From Stenotrophomonas maltophilia (lineage in GTDB: Bacteria; Pseudomonadota; Gammaproteobacteria; Xanthomonadales; Xanthomonadaceae): DNA of 64,000 nucleotides. Below, piece by piece: positions 51,674 to 62,951 of this stretch (position 1 is its first letter; every line of letters starts with the position of its first letter). Made by a program: the position numbers and the translations under genes. A model generated the notes under the pieces. It had not been told where the DNA came from. It made no database searches and saw only the letters and a program-made list of their open reading frames with translations. The stretch covers positions 930,001 through 994,000 of the forward strand of contig NZ_NEQV01000002.1 of assembly GCF_002799245.1 (NCBI RefSeq), in the 5' to 3' direction.

Positions 51674-53746
51674 TCAGACTGCAGTAAGGTCGCTGTCCTG
51701 GCTGCGTTGGCCGAAGGTCAGCGCCCAGGTTGCGCTGTCCACCTGCTGGCGGTCCTGCACCTGCTGCTTGCGCGCGCGGCTGGCGCCGAACCAGCGGCCT
51801 TCGCCATTGATCAGCGGCGCCATGCGCACCACGTCCACGTACTCTGGATCGATCTCGCTGGCGCGCTGCAGCCAGGTCAGGGCCAGGAACGCATTGGCCG
51901 GCACGCCGTTGCCGAAATGGTAGATGTCGGCCAGGTATCCGGCTGCCCACAGCTTGTCGTCGTCGTCGCCGCGCCACCACAGCGGAATCAATGCGCGTTC
52001 GACTGCTTCGCGCTTGTGCGCGTCGTTCTCGCCGTCCAGGGCCAGGCAGGCCAGGTTGCGGCAGGTCGGGCCCCATACGCGCTCACCGGCTTCGGCATCC
52101 TGCAGGCAGCGCAGGTACAACTCGCGCGCACGCGCTTCGTTGTCGGCACCACCGGCGGCGACCAGGCGCACGCCGAGGTTGTAGGTGGCGATCAGGTCGC
52201 CGCCCTCCACCGCGCGCTCCTGCCAGTACGCTGCCTTCCCTGCATCAACGAACTGCGGTTGGTCGCGTCCTCCCAGGCGGCCCTTGTACAGGTCGCACAG
52301 TGCGGACATCGCGCCGGCGTCACCGGCTTCGGCCATCCGCAGCAGCAGCGACAGGCCGGCAGCCTGTGAGACATCGCAGAACAGGTTGGCCGCGAACGTG
52401 ACAGCAGAGGTGTTCTCCTGCGGTGCCAGCTTCAGCGCGCGCCGCAGCAGGGGCGCGGCGCGTACTGGATCGGCGGTCTGGCCAAGCAGCCCATGCTCGA
52501 CGGCAGTCGCGGCCCAGAGCAGGCCGATCGCCGAATCGCCTTCGCGTGCGGCATAGTCCACCACCTGGGCGAACAGCGCTTCGGCACCCTCGACGTGAGC
52601 AAACCAGGTGCAGGCCTCGAGATTGCTGAGGCCATCGTGCAGGACCCTGTCGCGGTCCAGTGCCCAGGCCTGCTGCAGGTCCTCGAACACCGCCTGCATG
52701 TGCTGTGGGTCCCACTGGACCCTGTCTTCGACCTCTTCGATGCGGCCGAGCCGGTAGCGCAGCCCGGCGCGTTGGGTCAGCACTTCCGCGCGCAGGTTGC
52801 GGTCCAGGTGCCAGTCGAGGATCTGTGCATATGCGCGCTCGTGCGCCGCTACGGTTTCGCCGTCATCGCGCTGCGGCAACTCGGCCAGCCAGTCCTGTGC
52901 CTTGCGCCAGCGCAGGGCATTGCTCTGCGCCAGGTCGAGGCCGCGACACCAGCTGCCCTCGATGAAGTCTTCCATCACCTCGTGGCTGCCGCCCCAGCGC
53001 GGGTACAGGAAGTACAGGGTGCCTTCCAGCGTGCCCAGGTCGTTGGGGCGTTGTTCCAGCACCAGGCGCATCCAGTACGCCAGGGGCGCATCGAAGTCCT
53101 CCGGGCTGCGGTTGTGCAGCAGCGGCGGCAGGCTGTCGGGCAGGACCTGCAGCGGAGCACCGAAGCGCGACAGAAGATGAAGTGCCTGCGGCCACGCCTG
53201 CGGATAATGTTCAGCCAATGCGCCCTCGTCGGACTGCGCTGGCTGCCCGGCCTGCAGCGCGAGCATCCAGTTTGGTTCGCGCAGGTAGCTGGTGATGCGC
53301 TTGATGCCATCCAGCGCCAGTGCCGGGCGCGACGACAACGGGATCGCCTGCAGGTAGGCGTGCACGGCGTGGTCGCGGGCCAGCTGCGCGGCCAGCCACT
53401 GGCTGTCCTCCACCAGCGCGGCCACGTCGGCGCTGCGCAGTTCGCCGGCAGCGTCCTGCCAGCACGCACCCAGGCACAGCCAGGCGTAGTAGCTGCGTGG
53501 TGCGGCGGCGACCCATCGCTGTGCCTGCTGCAGGCGCTCATCCAGGGTGAGCACCTTGTCCTGCAGGTTGCGCAGGCGCCAGCGGATACCGGGCAGTGCT
53601 CGCTCCCCGTCCAGCCAGGCGTGTTCGTGAGGGGCCAGCAGTGCCTCCAGCGCCGCATGGTCGTCTTCCTGCAGCGCGGTACGTGCCTGCGTGCGCCAGG
53701 CCAGGTCCTCGACGGAGAGGCCGTCCTTCGCAATTCCATTTGTCAT
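51674..53746 (-). CDS. DUF4034/Sel1-like repeat protein
   Basis: A 690-residue, mostly helical protein with no signal peptide. The N-terminal two thirds resembles DUF4034 proteins (helical pairs with conserved Trp and Tyr, for example YYAWLCLGACWQDAAGELR). The C-terminal part contains Sel1-type repeats (AGDAGAMSALCDLYKGRLGG, then a run of similar units to about residue 640). Such proteins are thought to be scaffolds for protein contacts; the partner is not known. The start is ATG 53746. It is monocistronic. Confidence 0.75.
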   Translation of the reverse strand: MTNGIAKDGLSVEDLAWRTQARTALQEDDHAALEALLAPHEHAWLDGERALPGIRWRLRNLQDKVLTLDERLQQAQRWVAAAPRSYYAWLCLGACWQDAAGELRSADVAALVEDSQWLAAQLARDHAVHAYLQAIPLSSRPALALDGIKRITSYLREPNWMLALQAGQPAQSDEGALAEHYPQAWPQALHLLSRFGAPLQVLPDSLPPLLHNRSPEDFDAPLAYWMRLVLEQRPNDLGTLEGTLYFLYPRWGGSHEVMEDFIEGSWCRGLDLAQSNALRWRKAQDWLAELPQRDDGETVAAHERAYAQILDWHLDRNLRAEVLTQRAGLRYRLGRIEEVEDRVQWDPQHMQAVFEDLQQAWALDRDRVLHDGLSNLEACTWFAHVEGAEALFAQVVDYAAREGDSAIGLLWAATAVEHGLLGQTADPVRAAPLLRRALKLAPQENTSAVTFAANLFCDVSQAAGLSLLLRMAEAGDAGAMSALCDLYKGRLGGRDQPQFVDAGKAAYWQERAVEGGDLIATYNLGVRLVAAGGADNEARARELYLRCLQDAEAGERVWGPTCRNLACLALDGENDAHKREAVERALIPLWWRGDDDDKLWAAGYLADIYHFGNGVPANAFLALTWLQRASEIDPEYVDVVRMAPLINGEGRWFGASRARKQQVQDRQQVDSATWALTFGQRSQDSDLTAV

Positions 53747-53867
53747 CTGAAGCCATCCAACAGTAGCGGGGCCGCTATTGGACAGGCCTGCGCCGGCGCC
53801 GGCAAGCGTGGCAGATGCTCATTCCGACGCCGCCGGGGCCGAGGCCATGCCCCGGCGCCCGGCGACA

Positions 53868-54947
53868 TCAGACGGCGGGCAGCAGGGCCTGCAGCCGCGA
53901 TTCCAGTTCCTGCTGGCGCCAGCCGGCCAGTGCGGCGGGCCACTGGCGGCGTTCCAGGTAGCTTTCCAGGTGCTTGCGCGAGGCCAGCACGCCATCCGGC
54001 AGGCCCAGTTCGCGGCTGCGCTCGGCGACCGCGTCCTGCAGCTTCTTCAGGGCCTGCTTGTTGCTGTCGTTGGCCGGCAGCGCCAGCGGTGCCTCGGCCT
54101 CATCGGCCAGCGGTGTGTCCAGCGCCTGCCACACCGCGCCAGCGAGCTTGCGCGGTGCCTTCGGGAACTGTTCGAACAGCTTGCCCAGCGCAGCGGCATC
54201 GGCCGGTGGCGTGCGTGCCAGCGTGGCGGCCAGTTCGTTGTCCAGGATCCAGCTGCGCGGGCGGTCGCTGCTGCGCGCCTGCACATCGCGCCAGCGCAGC
54301 AGGCGCAGCAGGCGATGCTGTGCGGCGGCATCGAGGAACTGCGCCGAGCGCATCGCCAGGTGCGGCCAGCGGTCTTCGTCGTTGGCGACGCTGGCCAGCA
54401 GGCGCTCACCGTCGTCGTGCAGCCACTGCTGGCGGCCCAGCGCCTGCAGCTTGGCATCGATGGCGTCATGCAGCGCGAACAGGTGCTCGACATCGTCGGC
54501 GGCGTACTGCAGCTGCGACTCCGAGAGCGGACGGCGCATCCAGTCCGAGCGGGTTTCGCCCTTGGCCAGCGCCACGCCGGTGATTTCCGCGACCAGCTTC
54601 TGGTAGCCCATGCCGCCACCGATGCCGGCCAGCGCGGCGCCGATCTGGGTGTCGAACAGCGGTCGCGGCAACACGCCGCAGGCCCACTTGAAGGCGACCA
54701 GGTCTTCGCTGGCGCTGTGCATCACCTTGATGATCGATTCATCGGCAAGCCAGGGCGCCAGTGCCTCGGTCATGCCGGGAATCAGCGGATCGATCAGCAG
54801 GATGTCCTGCCCGACCGCCATCTGCACCAGGGCCAACTGCGGCCAGAAGGTGCGTTCACGGATGAATTCGGTGTCCAGGCCGATGCGGGCCGGGCGCTGC
54901 TGGAAGTACGCATCCAGCTCGGCGGGGGTGGTGATCCAGGTTGCCAC
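53868..54947 (-). CDS. rnd: Ribonuclease D
   Basis: RNase D is a 3'-5' exoribonuclease that trims tRNA and other small RNA 3' ends. The 359-residue protein has the DEDD exonuclease domain at about 1-185 (IGLDTEFIRERTFWP with Asp and Glu, later MHSASEDLVAF, and QYAADDVEHLFALHD) and two HRDC domains after residue 200. The start codon is GTG at 54947. It is monocistronic and divergent from the next gene, with an 84-base gap. Confidence 0.95.
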   Translation of the reverse strand: MATWITTPAELDAYFQQRPARIGLDTEFIRERTFWPQLALVQMAVGQDILLIDPLIPGMTEALAPWLADESIIKVMHSASEDLVAFKWACGVLPRPLFDTQIGAALAGIGGGMGYQKLVAEITGVALAKGETRSDWMRRPLSESQLQYAADDVEHLFALHDAIDAKLQALGRQQWLHDDGERLLASVANDEDRWPHLAMRSAQFLDAAAQHRLLRLLRWRDVQARSSDRPRSWILDNELAATLARTPPADAAALGKLFEQFPKAPRKLAGAVWQALDTPLADEAEAPLALPANDSNKQALKKLQDAVAERSRELGLPDGVLASRKHLESYLERRQWPAALAGWRQQELESRLQALLPAV

Positions 54948-55031
54948 GGGTCAGGGCCTACTACTCGGGTTTGCTCAGGCAGGGGAGAATAGCCTAACGT
55001 CGGTCCGCATCCGTGCCGAAGGAGATCCTGC

Positions 55032-56924
55032 TTGCGTTTTCCGCTGTCGTCCGTGCTGTGCACCGCCCTGGCCGTGGCCCTGGCCGGCTGCACGCCGTCG
55101 CCTTCGGCGACGCCGGAGCCGCGGCCGGCCGTGGGCGAAGACGCGCGGCCGCAGGACGGTTCGCAGGCGGAAGCGACGCCGGAGACCGGGCAGGGCAGCG
55201 TCACCATTGCCGGTGAGGATGCCGCCGAGGATGTGCAGCGCTGGACACCGCCCCGGGTCGATCGGCAGGGGCGCAGCCTGGCCCAACTGCGTCGCGCGGC
55301 CGAGAAGGCGTTCAGCGAAGGGCGCCTGTACGAGGACGCCGACGCGGCGGTTCCGCTGTGGCTGGCGGTGCAGGAGGAAGACCCGGATGACCGCCTGGCC
55401 CGCAGCGGCCTGCAGCGCGCACGCCAGCGCCTGCAGCAGCAGGCCGATGCCCTGCTGGTTCGGCCGCTGCAGCAGCGCGAGGCGCTGGCCGAGGCCAGCC
55501 GCCAGGCGCTGGTGCTGCTGACCCTGGCGCCGAAGGATGAGAAGGTGCGCGCGCTGCAGGGCCGGGTGGAGCTTGCCCAGCGCGTGGTGGCCTACAACCG
55601 TGCCGGCGAGGAAGACCTGCGTTCGGGACGGATCGGTGAGGACGGCGACGGTGCGATCGGCAACTTCCGTGAAGCGCTGGCCCTGGATGAACACAACAGC
55701 CGGGCGCGGCAGGGCCTGGCGGCGGCCGAGAGTGGCCTGATCCGCCGTGCCGAGGACGCGGCGCGCGCACGCGATTTTGCCAGCGCTGGCACCTGGCTGG
55801 CCGAAGCCAGCAAGGTCCGCGACTCGTCACCGACCATTGCCGATGCCTTCGAGCGCATCGAACAGATCCGTGCGGCCGCATTGCTGCAACTGCGCGACGA
55901 TGGCCTGCGCGAGCTGGCCACGCCGCAGGGCCTGAAGCTGGCGCGCGAAAAGCTGGCCGAGGCCCTGCGCATCGCCCTGCCGGGCGATGCGGTGGTTGCC
56001 CAGTTGCGCGAGCGCATCGATCTGGCCACCCATTACGGCAGCTTCCGGCCCGGGCAGGTGTTCAGCGACGCGATGCGCGACGGCGGGCGCGGGCCGCAGA
56101 TGGTGGTGGTGCCGCATGGTGGCTTCCAGATGGGTGCGGGCGATGCCGAGCCGGGTTCCACCGATGCCGAGCGCCCCTCGCATTACGTGCGCTTCGACCG
56201 CGGCTTCGCGATGGCGATCACCGAGGTCACCGTCGGCGATTTCGAGCGCTATGTGAAGTCGACCAATGCGCGGCCGCGTGCGACACGGCGAGGCCACTCC
56301 GTGGTCTATGACGAGCGCAGCGGCAATTTCATCCGCCGCAGCGGTGTGGACTGGCGTTCCGATTACGATGGCGCGCGTGCACTGGGCAATTCGCCGGTGA
56401 TGCATGTGAGCGTGCGTGATGCCGAGAACTACGCGGCGTGGTTGTCCGAGCAGACAGGGCGCAGCTACCGGCTGCCCAGCGAGGCCGAATTCGAGTATGC
56501 GCTGCGTGCCGGCAGCAGTGGCCGCTATCCGTGGGGCGACGCCGGCACGCCGCCCCCTGGAACCGGCAACTTCACCGGCAGCAAGGATGTTTCTCCCTCT
56601 GGTCGGCACTGGCACAACGCCTTCATCGGCTATGGCGATGGCTGGTGGGGGCCAGCGCCGGTGGCGAGCTTCCAGGCCAATGCCTTCGGCCTGCACGACA
56701 TGGCCGGCAATCTCAGCGAATGGGTGGCCGACTGCTGGCATGCCAGCTACCGGCGTGCGCCGTCCGATGGTGCCGCCTGGTTCAACCCGGGCTGCCGGTC
56801 GCGGGTGATCCGGGGCGGCAACTGGGCCAACGCGCCCGAGCAGACCCGTGCGGCCTGGCGGCAATCGCAGGATTCGGATACCACCAACGCGCGCATCGGC
56901 TTCCGTCTGGTGCGGGGCATCTGA
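55032..56924 (+). CDS. SUMF1/formylglycine-generating enzyme-domain lipoprotein
   Basis: A 630-residue protein starting at TTG 55032 (AAGGAGA seven bases upstream). The signal sequence ends in a lipobox (AVALAGC). Residues 30-340 form an Ala/Arg/Glu-rich helical region like TPR repeats. Residues 350-628 form an FGE-sulfatase (SUMF1) domain: MVVVPHGGFQMGAGDAEP, then PSEAEFEYALRAGSSGRYPWG and DMAGNLSEWVADCW, ending in IGFRLVRGI. Such domains in bacterial lipoproteins often serve as binding modules rather than sulfatase activators. The role of this protein is unknown. Confidence 0.87.
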   Translation: MRFPLSSVLCTALAVALAGCTPSPSATPEPRPAVGEDARPQDGSQAEATPETGQGSVTIAGEDAAEDVQRWTPPRVDRQGRSLAQLRRAAEKAFSEGRLYEDADAAVPLWLAVQEEDPDDRLARSGLQRARQRLQQQADALLVRPLQQREALAEASRQALVLLTLAPKDEKVRALQGRVELAQRVVAYNRAGEEDLRSGRIGEDGDGAIGNFREALALDEHNSRARQGLAAAESGLIRRAEDAARARDFASAGTWLAEASKVRDSSPTIADAFERIEQIRAAALLQLRDDGLRELATPQGLKLAREKLAEALRIALPGDAVVAQLRERIDLATHYGSFRPGQVFSDAMRDGGRGPQMVVVPHGGFQMGAGDAEPGSTDAERPSHYVRFDRGFAMAITEVTVGDFERYVKSTNARPRATRRGHSVVYDERSGNFIRRSGVDWRSDYDGARALGNSPVMHVSVRDAENYAAWLSEQTGRSYRLPSEAEFEYALRAGSSGRYPWGDAGTPPPGTGNFTGSKDVSPSGRHWHNAFIGYGDGWWGPAPVASFQANAFGLHDMAGNLSEWVADCWHASYRRAPSDGAAWFNPGCRSRVIRGGNWANAPEQTRAAWRQSQDSDTTNARIGFRLVRGI

Positions 56925-57011
56925 GCGGCATCGGGCTTCACCCGCTGCTGGCGTTCGCGCACTAAGATTGCGCCGTGCCCGCCGGCCGGCGGGGCTGCTG
57001 GAAGACCACCG

Positions 57012-57908
57012 ATGCGCAACGATCCCTTTTCCCGCTCGCCCCAGGGCCCGCAGCGGCGCGGCCTGTTCGGCAACATCCGCTGGTGGGTGCTGCTGCTGGC
57101 GGCGGGCTATGCGGTGTTCTACTGGTTCTCCAACCGTACGGTCGATCCCTATACCGGCGAGAAGGTGATGATCGACAGCAGCCTGGATGCGCGCCAGGAG
57201 ACCGCGCTCGGGTTGCAGGCCTACCAGCAGATCCTGTCGCAGGAACGGCCGATGGATCCGAATGCGCCGATCGCGCGCGATGTGCGCGACATCGCACAGC
57301 GCCTGATCGCCAAGGTGGATGTGGTGGAGACCGCGCTGGCACAGGAGCACGGCGTGCAGCCGGCGCATTTCGCGCGGGATTTCCAGTGGGAAGTGAATGT
57401 GATCCCGTCCGAGCAGGCCAATGCGTTCTGCCTGCCCGGCGGCAAGATGGCTGTCTACACCGGCCTGGTGCCGGTGGCACGTACGCGTGACGCGATGGCC
57501 GTGGTGATGGGCCATGAGATCGCCCATGCGCTGCTACGCCATGGTGCGCAGCGGATGGCGCAGCAGAAGCTGACCCAGATCGGGCAGATGGCGGGTGCCG
57601 CCAGCGGTATGGACGCGCAGCAGCAACAGATGATGATGTCGGCGATGGGCTATGGGTATCTGCTGCCCTATGCGCGCAGCCACGAGACGCAGGCGGATGA
57701 AGTGGGGCTGATGCTGGCCGCAGCGGCATGCTTCGATCCCCGCGAGGCAGTGCCGCTGTGGCAGCGCATGGGCCAGGCCAGTGGCGGTCAGGCGCCGCCG
57801 GAGTTCGCCTCCACCCACCCGAACCCGGGCACCCGCATCCAGAACCTGCAGGCGCTGATGCCGAAAGCCCTCGAGTACCGGCAGAAGTTCTGCGAGCAGG
57901 CGAAATAG
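57012..57908 (+). CDS. M48 family metalloprotease
   Basis: A 298-residue membrane-anchored protease. One transmembrane helix (about 22-42, WWVLLLAAGYAVFYWF) is followed by a periplasmic M48 domain with the zinc motif HEIAH at 168-172 and a third ligand Glu in SHETQADEVG. Relatives (LoiP/BepA-like) help outer-membrane quality control. The TAG stop lies in the left arm of the 43-bp inverted repeat. Its start is ATG 57012, 87 bases after the previous gene. Confidence 0.9.
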   Translation: MRNDPFSRSPQGPQRRGLFGNIRWWVLLLAAGYAVFYWFSNRTVDPYTGEKVMIDSSLDARQETALGLQAYQQILSQERPMDPNAPIARDVRDIAQRLIAKVDVVETALAQEHGVQPAHFARDFQWEVNVIPSEQANAFCLPGGKMAVYTGLVPVARTRDAMAVVMGHEIAHALLRHGAQRMAQQKLTQIGQMAGAASGMDAQQQQMMMSAMGYGYLLPYARSHETQADEVGLMLAAAACFDPREAVPLWQRMGQASGGQAPPEFASTHPNPGTRIQNLQALMPKALEYRQKFCEQAK

Positions 57909-58438
57909 AGGGGTGTTCGGCAGGGCTGCGCCCTGCACCTGCCGAAGCCAGAGCAACAGCAACAGCAACAGCAACAGCGTGCATTCCGTGGGATGGCGGG
58001 GTGGGTCCGGTTGCGGGAGACGCCGTAAACCCGTCCATGGGGGCTTGGCCGCGGCATCCATGCCGCGGACACTCCCGCAACCGGACCCGCCCCGCCTTCG
58101 ACAGATCTCCGCGATCTGCCGGAATGGCGCTTGGGGTCAGATCCGTTTTCCGCAGGAAAACGGATCTGACCCCGAATTGATTCGATATCTGAAAGAGATT
58201 CATCCACACATGGCGTGGATCTACCTGATCGCGGAGGTCTGTCAGAGGTGGGGCGGTGTCGGAGTGTGGGGTGTCAGCCGCATGGATGCGGCTGCCAAGC
58301 CTACATGGACGTACTTGCGGCGTCCCCGCACTCCGACATCGCCCCGCCATCCCACGGATAGCCAGCTTCTGCTGTTGCTTCGGTCGTTGATTGAAGCTTC
58401 GGCAGGTGCAGGGCGCAGCCCTGCCGAACACCCCTCTA
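57906..58438. repeat. 533-bp nested inverted-repeat region between convergent genes
   Basis: A perfect 43-bp inverted repeat, arms 57906-57948 and 58396-58438, bounds the region and contains the TAG stops of both flanking genes. Inside are: (CAA-CAG)-type hexamer repeats (57953-57978) with a reverse echo near 58370; a 25-bp stem with one mismatch (57995-58019 with 58072-58096) around CCGCGGCAT-CC-ATGCCGCGG; the GGGGTCAGATCC palindrome (58133-58173); an ATCCACAC-ATG-GCGTGGAT hairpin (58202-58220); and a second 22-bp stem (58250-58271 with 58324-58345, two mismatches) around AGCCGCAT-GG-ATGCGGCT. No gene is supported inside. It may be a composite of mobile non-coding repeats. Confidence 0.88.
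58133..58173. repeat. GGGGTCAGATCC palindrome, copy 4
   Basis: A perfect inverted repeat with 19-bp arms (GGGGTCAGATCCGTTTTCC) and a GCA loop, inside the 57906-58438 region. Confidence 0.9.
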
Positions 58439-59767
58439 CTTGACCTGCACGTCGATCACGCCGTCGCCCACGCGGGCCTGCAATGCGTCACCGGGCTGCA
58501 CCTGGTCGATGTGCCGCACCAGTGCGCCGTCGTCGCTACGGGTCAGGATGCTGTAGCCGCGGGCCACGGTTGCCAGCGGGCTGACCGCTTCCAGTGAACG
58601 CGCCAGCCCGCGCAGGCGCAGTGCATCGCGTTCCAGAAGACGCTGCATCGCCGCCTGCGGTCGCCCGCGCAGGGCAGCCAGACGGCGCTGCATCGTGTCG
58701 AGCTGGCGCTGCGGATGGTGCCCGCGCAGGATCGCGGCCGCGTGACGCAGGCGCGCTGAACGGCGTTCCTGCTGCTGATTGAACGCGGCATGCAGGCGCC
58801 GGCCCAGATCCAGCTGGCGGCGGCGCAGCAGATCCAGTCGTGCCTGCGGGCTCTGGGCGTTCAGGCGCAACAGGGCGCGGTCGGCGCGCTGCATCGCCTG
58901 CTGCATCGCATGTCGTTGCAGCTGCACCATGCGGGCGGCCGTGCGGCGCAGGCGCAGCGCCAGTTCGCGCTGGTCCGGGACCAGCAGCTCGGCCGCCACC
59001 GATGGCGTTGGCGCGCGCAGGTCGGCGGCGAAGTCGCTGAGGCTGAAGTCGGTCTCGTGGCCCACCGCCGACACCACCGGGGTGCGACTGGCCGCGATCG
59101 CACGGGCCAAGGCCTCGTCATTGAACGCCCACAGGTCTTCCAGCGAACCGCCGCCGCGGGTCAGCAGGATCACGTCGTAGCGGCCACTGGCGTCGGCAGC
59201 CTGCAACAGCCGGGTGATCTGCGCCGCGGCGCTGCTGCCCTGCACCAGGGTTGGCAGCAGGTCCACTTCCAGCAGCGGGAAGCGGCGGCCGAGCACGCTC
59301 AGCACATCGCGCACGGCGGCGCCGGTGGGCGAGGTGATCACTGCCAGGCGCTGCACGTGCGCCGGCAGTGGCCGCTTGCGTGCCGGGTCGAACAGGCCTT
59401 CGGCTTCCAGTCGTGCCTTCAGTTCTTCGAACGCGCGCCGCAGCGCGCCTTCGCCGGCCTCTTCCATGTGGTCCAGCACCATCTGGTACTCGCCACGGGC
59501 GTCGTACAGGGTCACCTTGCCGCGCACCAGCACGCGCATGCCTTCGCGTGGCACGAACTTCAGGTACTGCGCCTTCATCCGGAACATTGCGGCACGCAGC
59601 TGCGCACGCGCGTCCTTCAGGGTGAAATACAGATGCCCGGAGGCGGGGCGCGCCACGCTGCCCAGCTCGGCCTCGACCCAGATCGCCGGGAAGCTGCCTT
59701 CCAGCAGGTCGCGGGCCAGGGTGTTGAGCTGGCTGGGGGTGAGGATGTCGTTGTTGCGTGGCTGCAT
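58436..59767 (-). CDS. xseA: Exodeoxyribonuclease VII large subunit
   Basis: XseA is the large subunit of exonuclease VII, which degrades single-stranded DNA. It has 443 residues from ATG 59767 (an in-frame upstream extension is unlikely). An OB-fold (about 10-105, with [25 protein letters not shown]) precedes the Exonuc_VII_L catalytic domain (about 130-310; [43 protein letters not shown]) and the C-terminal coiled coil. The length is normal. Its TAG stop lies in the right arm of the 43-bp inverted repeat. Confidence 0.97.
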   Translation of the reverse strand: MQPRNNDILTPSQLNTLARDLLEGSFPAIWVEAELGSVARPASGHLYFTLKDARAQLRAAMFRMKAQYLKFVPREGMRVLVRGKVTLYDARGEYQMVLDHMEEAGEGALRRAFEELKARLEAEGLFDPARKRPLPAHVQRLAVITSPTGAAVRDVLSVLGRRFPLLEVDLLPTLVQGSSAAAQITRLLQAADASGRYDVILLTRGGGSLEDLWAFNDEALARAIAASRTPVVSAVGHETDFSLSDFAADLRAPTPSVAAELLVPDQRELALRLRRTAARMVQLQRHAMQQAMQRADRALLRLNAQSPQARLDLLRRRQLDLGRRLHAAFNQQQERRSARLRHAAAILRGHHPQRQLDTMQRRLAALRGRPQAAMQRLLERDALRLRGLARSLEAVSPLATVARGYSILTRSDDGALVRHIDQVQPGDALQARVGDGVIDVQVK

Positions 59768-59811
59768 GGGAACGGCGTGCTGCGGGTGGAACGGGCGCTC
59801 AGGATCGCACG

Positions 59812-60882
59812 TCAGCGCGGCCTGTGCTGGCCCAGTGCCCACTGCACGTGTTCACGCACCAGTGGCGAGGGATCGTCGGCACGGGTCTGCAATGCGGCCA
59901 GGGTTTCCGCCGTGGTCGGCGCATTGCCCAGCGCCACCGCAATATTGCGCAGCCAACGCTCATGGCCGCTGCGCCGGATCGGGCTGCCTTCGGTGCGGCG
60001 CAGGAACTCGGCTTCGTCCCAGGCGAACAGCTGGTCCAGCCGCGCGGTATCCAGGTCGTTGCGCGCGCGGAAATCGGCTTCGTCGGTGCGCTTGGCGAAC
60101 TTGTTCCAGGGGCAGACCAGCTGGCAGTCGTCGCAGCCGTAGATGCGGTTGCCGATCAACGGCCGCATCTCTTCGGGAATGGCGCCGTCGTGCTCGATGG
60201 TCAGGTAGGAAATGCAGCGCCGCGCGTCCAGCCGCTGTGGCCCGGTGATCGCGCGGGTAGGGCAGACATCGATGCAGCGCGTGCAGGTGCCGCAGTGCGC
60301 CGTGGCCGGCGTATCGATCGGCAACGGGATATCGATGTAGATCTCGCCGATGAAGAACCAGGAACCGCCATGCCGGTCGATCAGGCAGGTGTGCTTGCCG
60401 ATCCAGCCGAGACCGGCGTTGCGCGCCAAGGCGCGTTCCAGCACAGGGGCGGAATCGACGAATACGCGGTAGCCCAGCGGCGCCACTTCGTCGTTGATCC
60501 GGGTAGCCAGCTTCTGCAGGCGGTTGCGCATCAGCTTGTGGTAGTCGCGCCCCAGCGCGTAACGCGCCACATAGGCGCGGCCGGGATCGGCCAGGGTTGC
60601 CCAGGCCTCGGTGTCGTCCTTGTGGCTGTAGTCCATGCCGACCGAAATCACGCGCACGGTGCCGGGCAGCAGTTCGGCCGGGCGTGCGCGCAGGGTGCCG
60701 TGGCGCGCCATCCAGTCCATCGTGCCGTACAGGCCCTGGCCCAGCCAGTCGGCCAGGTGAGCTTCATCCTCGCCCAGTTCGATGCCGGCGATGCCGCAGC
60801 GCTGGAAGCCATGCGCACGGGCCAGTTCGCGGACGCGCTGCACGGCCTGGGCCGGGTCGACAGGGGTGGGGACGGGGGACAT
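59812..60882 (-). CDS. queG: Epoxyqueuosine reductase QueG
   Basis: QueG reduces epoxyqueuosine to queuosine in tRNA, the last step of queuosine synthesis, using a cobalamin and two [4Fe-4S] clusters. The 356-residue protein has the cobalamin-binding N-domain (DUF1730; [11 protein letters not shown]), the ferredoxin-like motifs [16 protein letters not shown] and [11 protein letters not shown], and a C-terminal HEAT-like end. ATG 60882 is used (GTG 60888 is possible). It lies upstream of xseA on the same strand and divergent from nnrD with a shared 23-base gap containing TATAAAAT. Confidence 0.96.
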   Translation of the reverse strand: MSPVPTPVDPAQAVQRVRELARAHGFQRCGIAGIELGEDEAHLADWLGQGLYGTMDWMARHGTLRARPAELLPGTVRVISVGMDYSHKDDTEAWATLADPGRAYVARYALGRDYHKLMRNRLQKLATRINDEVAPLGYRVFVDSAPVLERALARNAGLGWIGKHTCLIDRHGGSWFFIGEIYIDIPLPIDTPATAHCGTCTRCIDVCPTRAITGPQRLDARRCISYLTIEHDGAIPEEMRPLIGNRIYGCDDCQLVCPWNKFAKRTDEADFRARNDLDTARLDQLFAWDEAEFLRRTEGSPIRRSGHERWLRNIAVALGNAPTTAETLAALQTRADDPSPLVREHVQWALGQHRPR

Positions 60883-60905
60883 GTGCACCAGTATAAAATC
60901 CCTGC

Positions 60906-62386
<1,481 letters not shown>

Positions 62387-62390
<4 letters not shown>

Positions 62391-62869
62391 CCGATTTCTT
62401 CCTTGCCGACAGCGACGCCACCGAACTGCTCGGGCAGTGGCTGGCGGCCACCCGGCCACCGCAGGCGCTGATCGAACTGCGCGGCGATCTGGGTGCCGGC
62501 AAGTCCACCACGGCCCGCGCGCTGCTGCGCGCGCTGGGCGTGCAGGGCGCGATCCGCAGCCCCACCTACACCCTGGTCGAGCGTTATCCGCTGGCCAGTG
62601 GTGGTGAGGCGTGGCACCTGGACCTGTACCGCATCGGCCAGGCCGGCGAGCTGGATTTCCTCGGCCTGGACGAGGGCAGTGCGGTGCTGTGGCTGGTCGA
62701 ATGGCCGGAACGGGGCGCCGGCGCGCTGCCGCCGACCGACCTGGTAGTGGCGTTGGAGATCGAGGGGCAGGGGCGTCGCGCCCGTCTCACCGGGGCGAGC
62801 GACGTGGGACATGAATGGCTGAAACGGCTGCCTCAAGGGGGTGACTTGCAGGCCATTTCTGTCGGCTGA
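62387..62869 (+). CDS. tsaE: tRNA threonylcarbamoyladenosine biosynthesis ATPase TsaE
   Basis: TsaE is a 160-residue P-loop ATPase that, with TsaB and TsaD, makes the t6A37 modification of ANN-decoding tRNAs. The Walker A motif GDLGAGKSTTAR lies near residues 33-44, followed by IRSPTYTLVERYPL and the WHLDLYRIG and LVEWPERG stretches. It starts with a 4-base overlap with the preceding gene and is followed by an amidase gene, the conserved tsaE-amiB/C order. Confidence 0.96.
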
Positions 62870-62951
62870 CGAGAACAAAGACCGGCAGGTTACGGATTAT
62901 TAAGGAAAAAGGTGTTGCATTCCGTTCAGCGCGGTGATTGAATCCTGAGCC

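Noticed and set aside
57953..57978. CAACAG-type short repeats as a possible CRISPR or VNTR array
   Set aside because: Only a few hexamer units with no spacers. It is a small microsatellite inside the inverted-repeat region; no CRISPR-like array was seen anywhere in the window.
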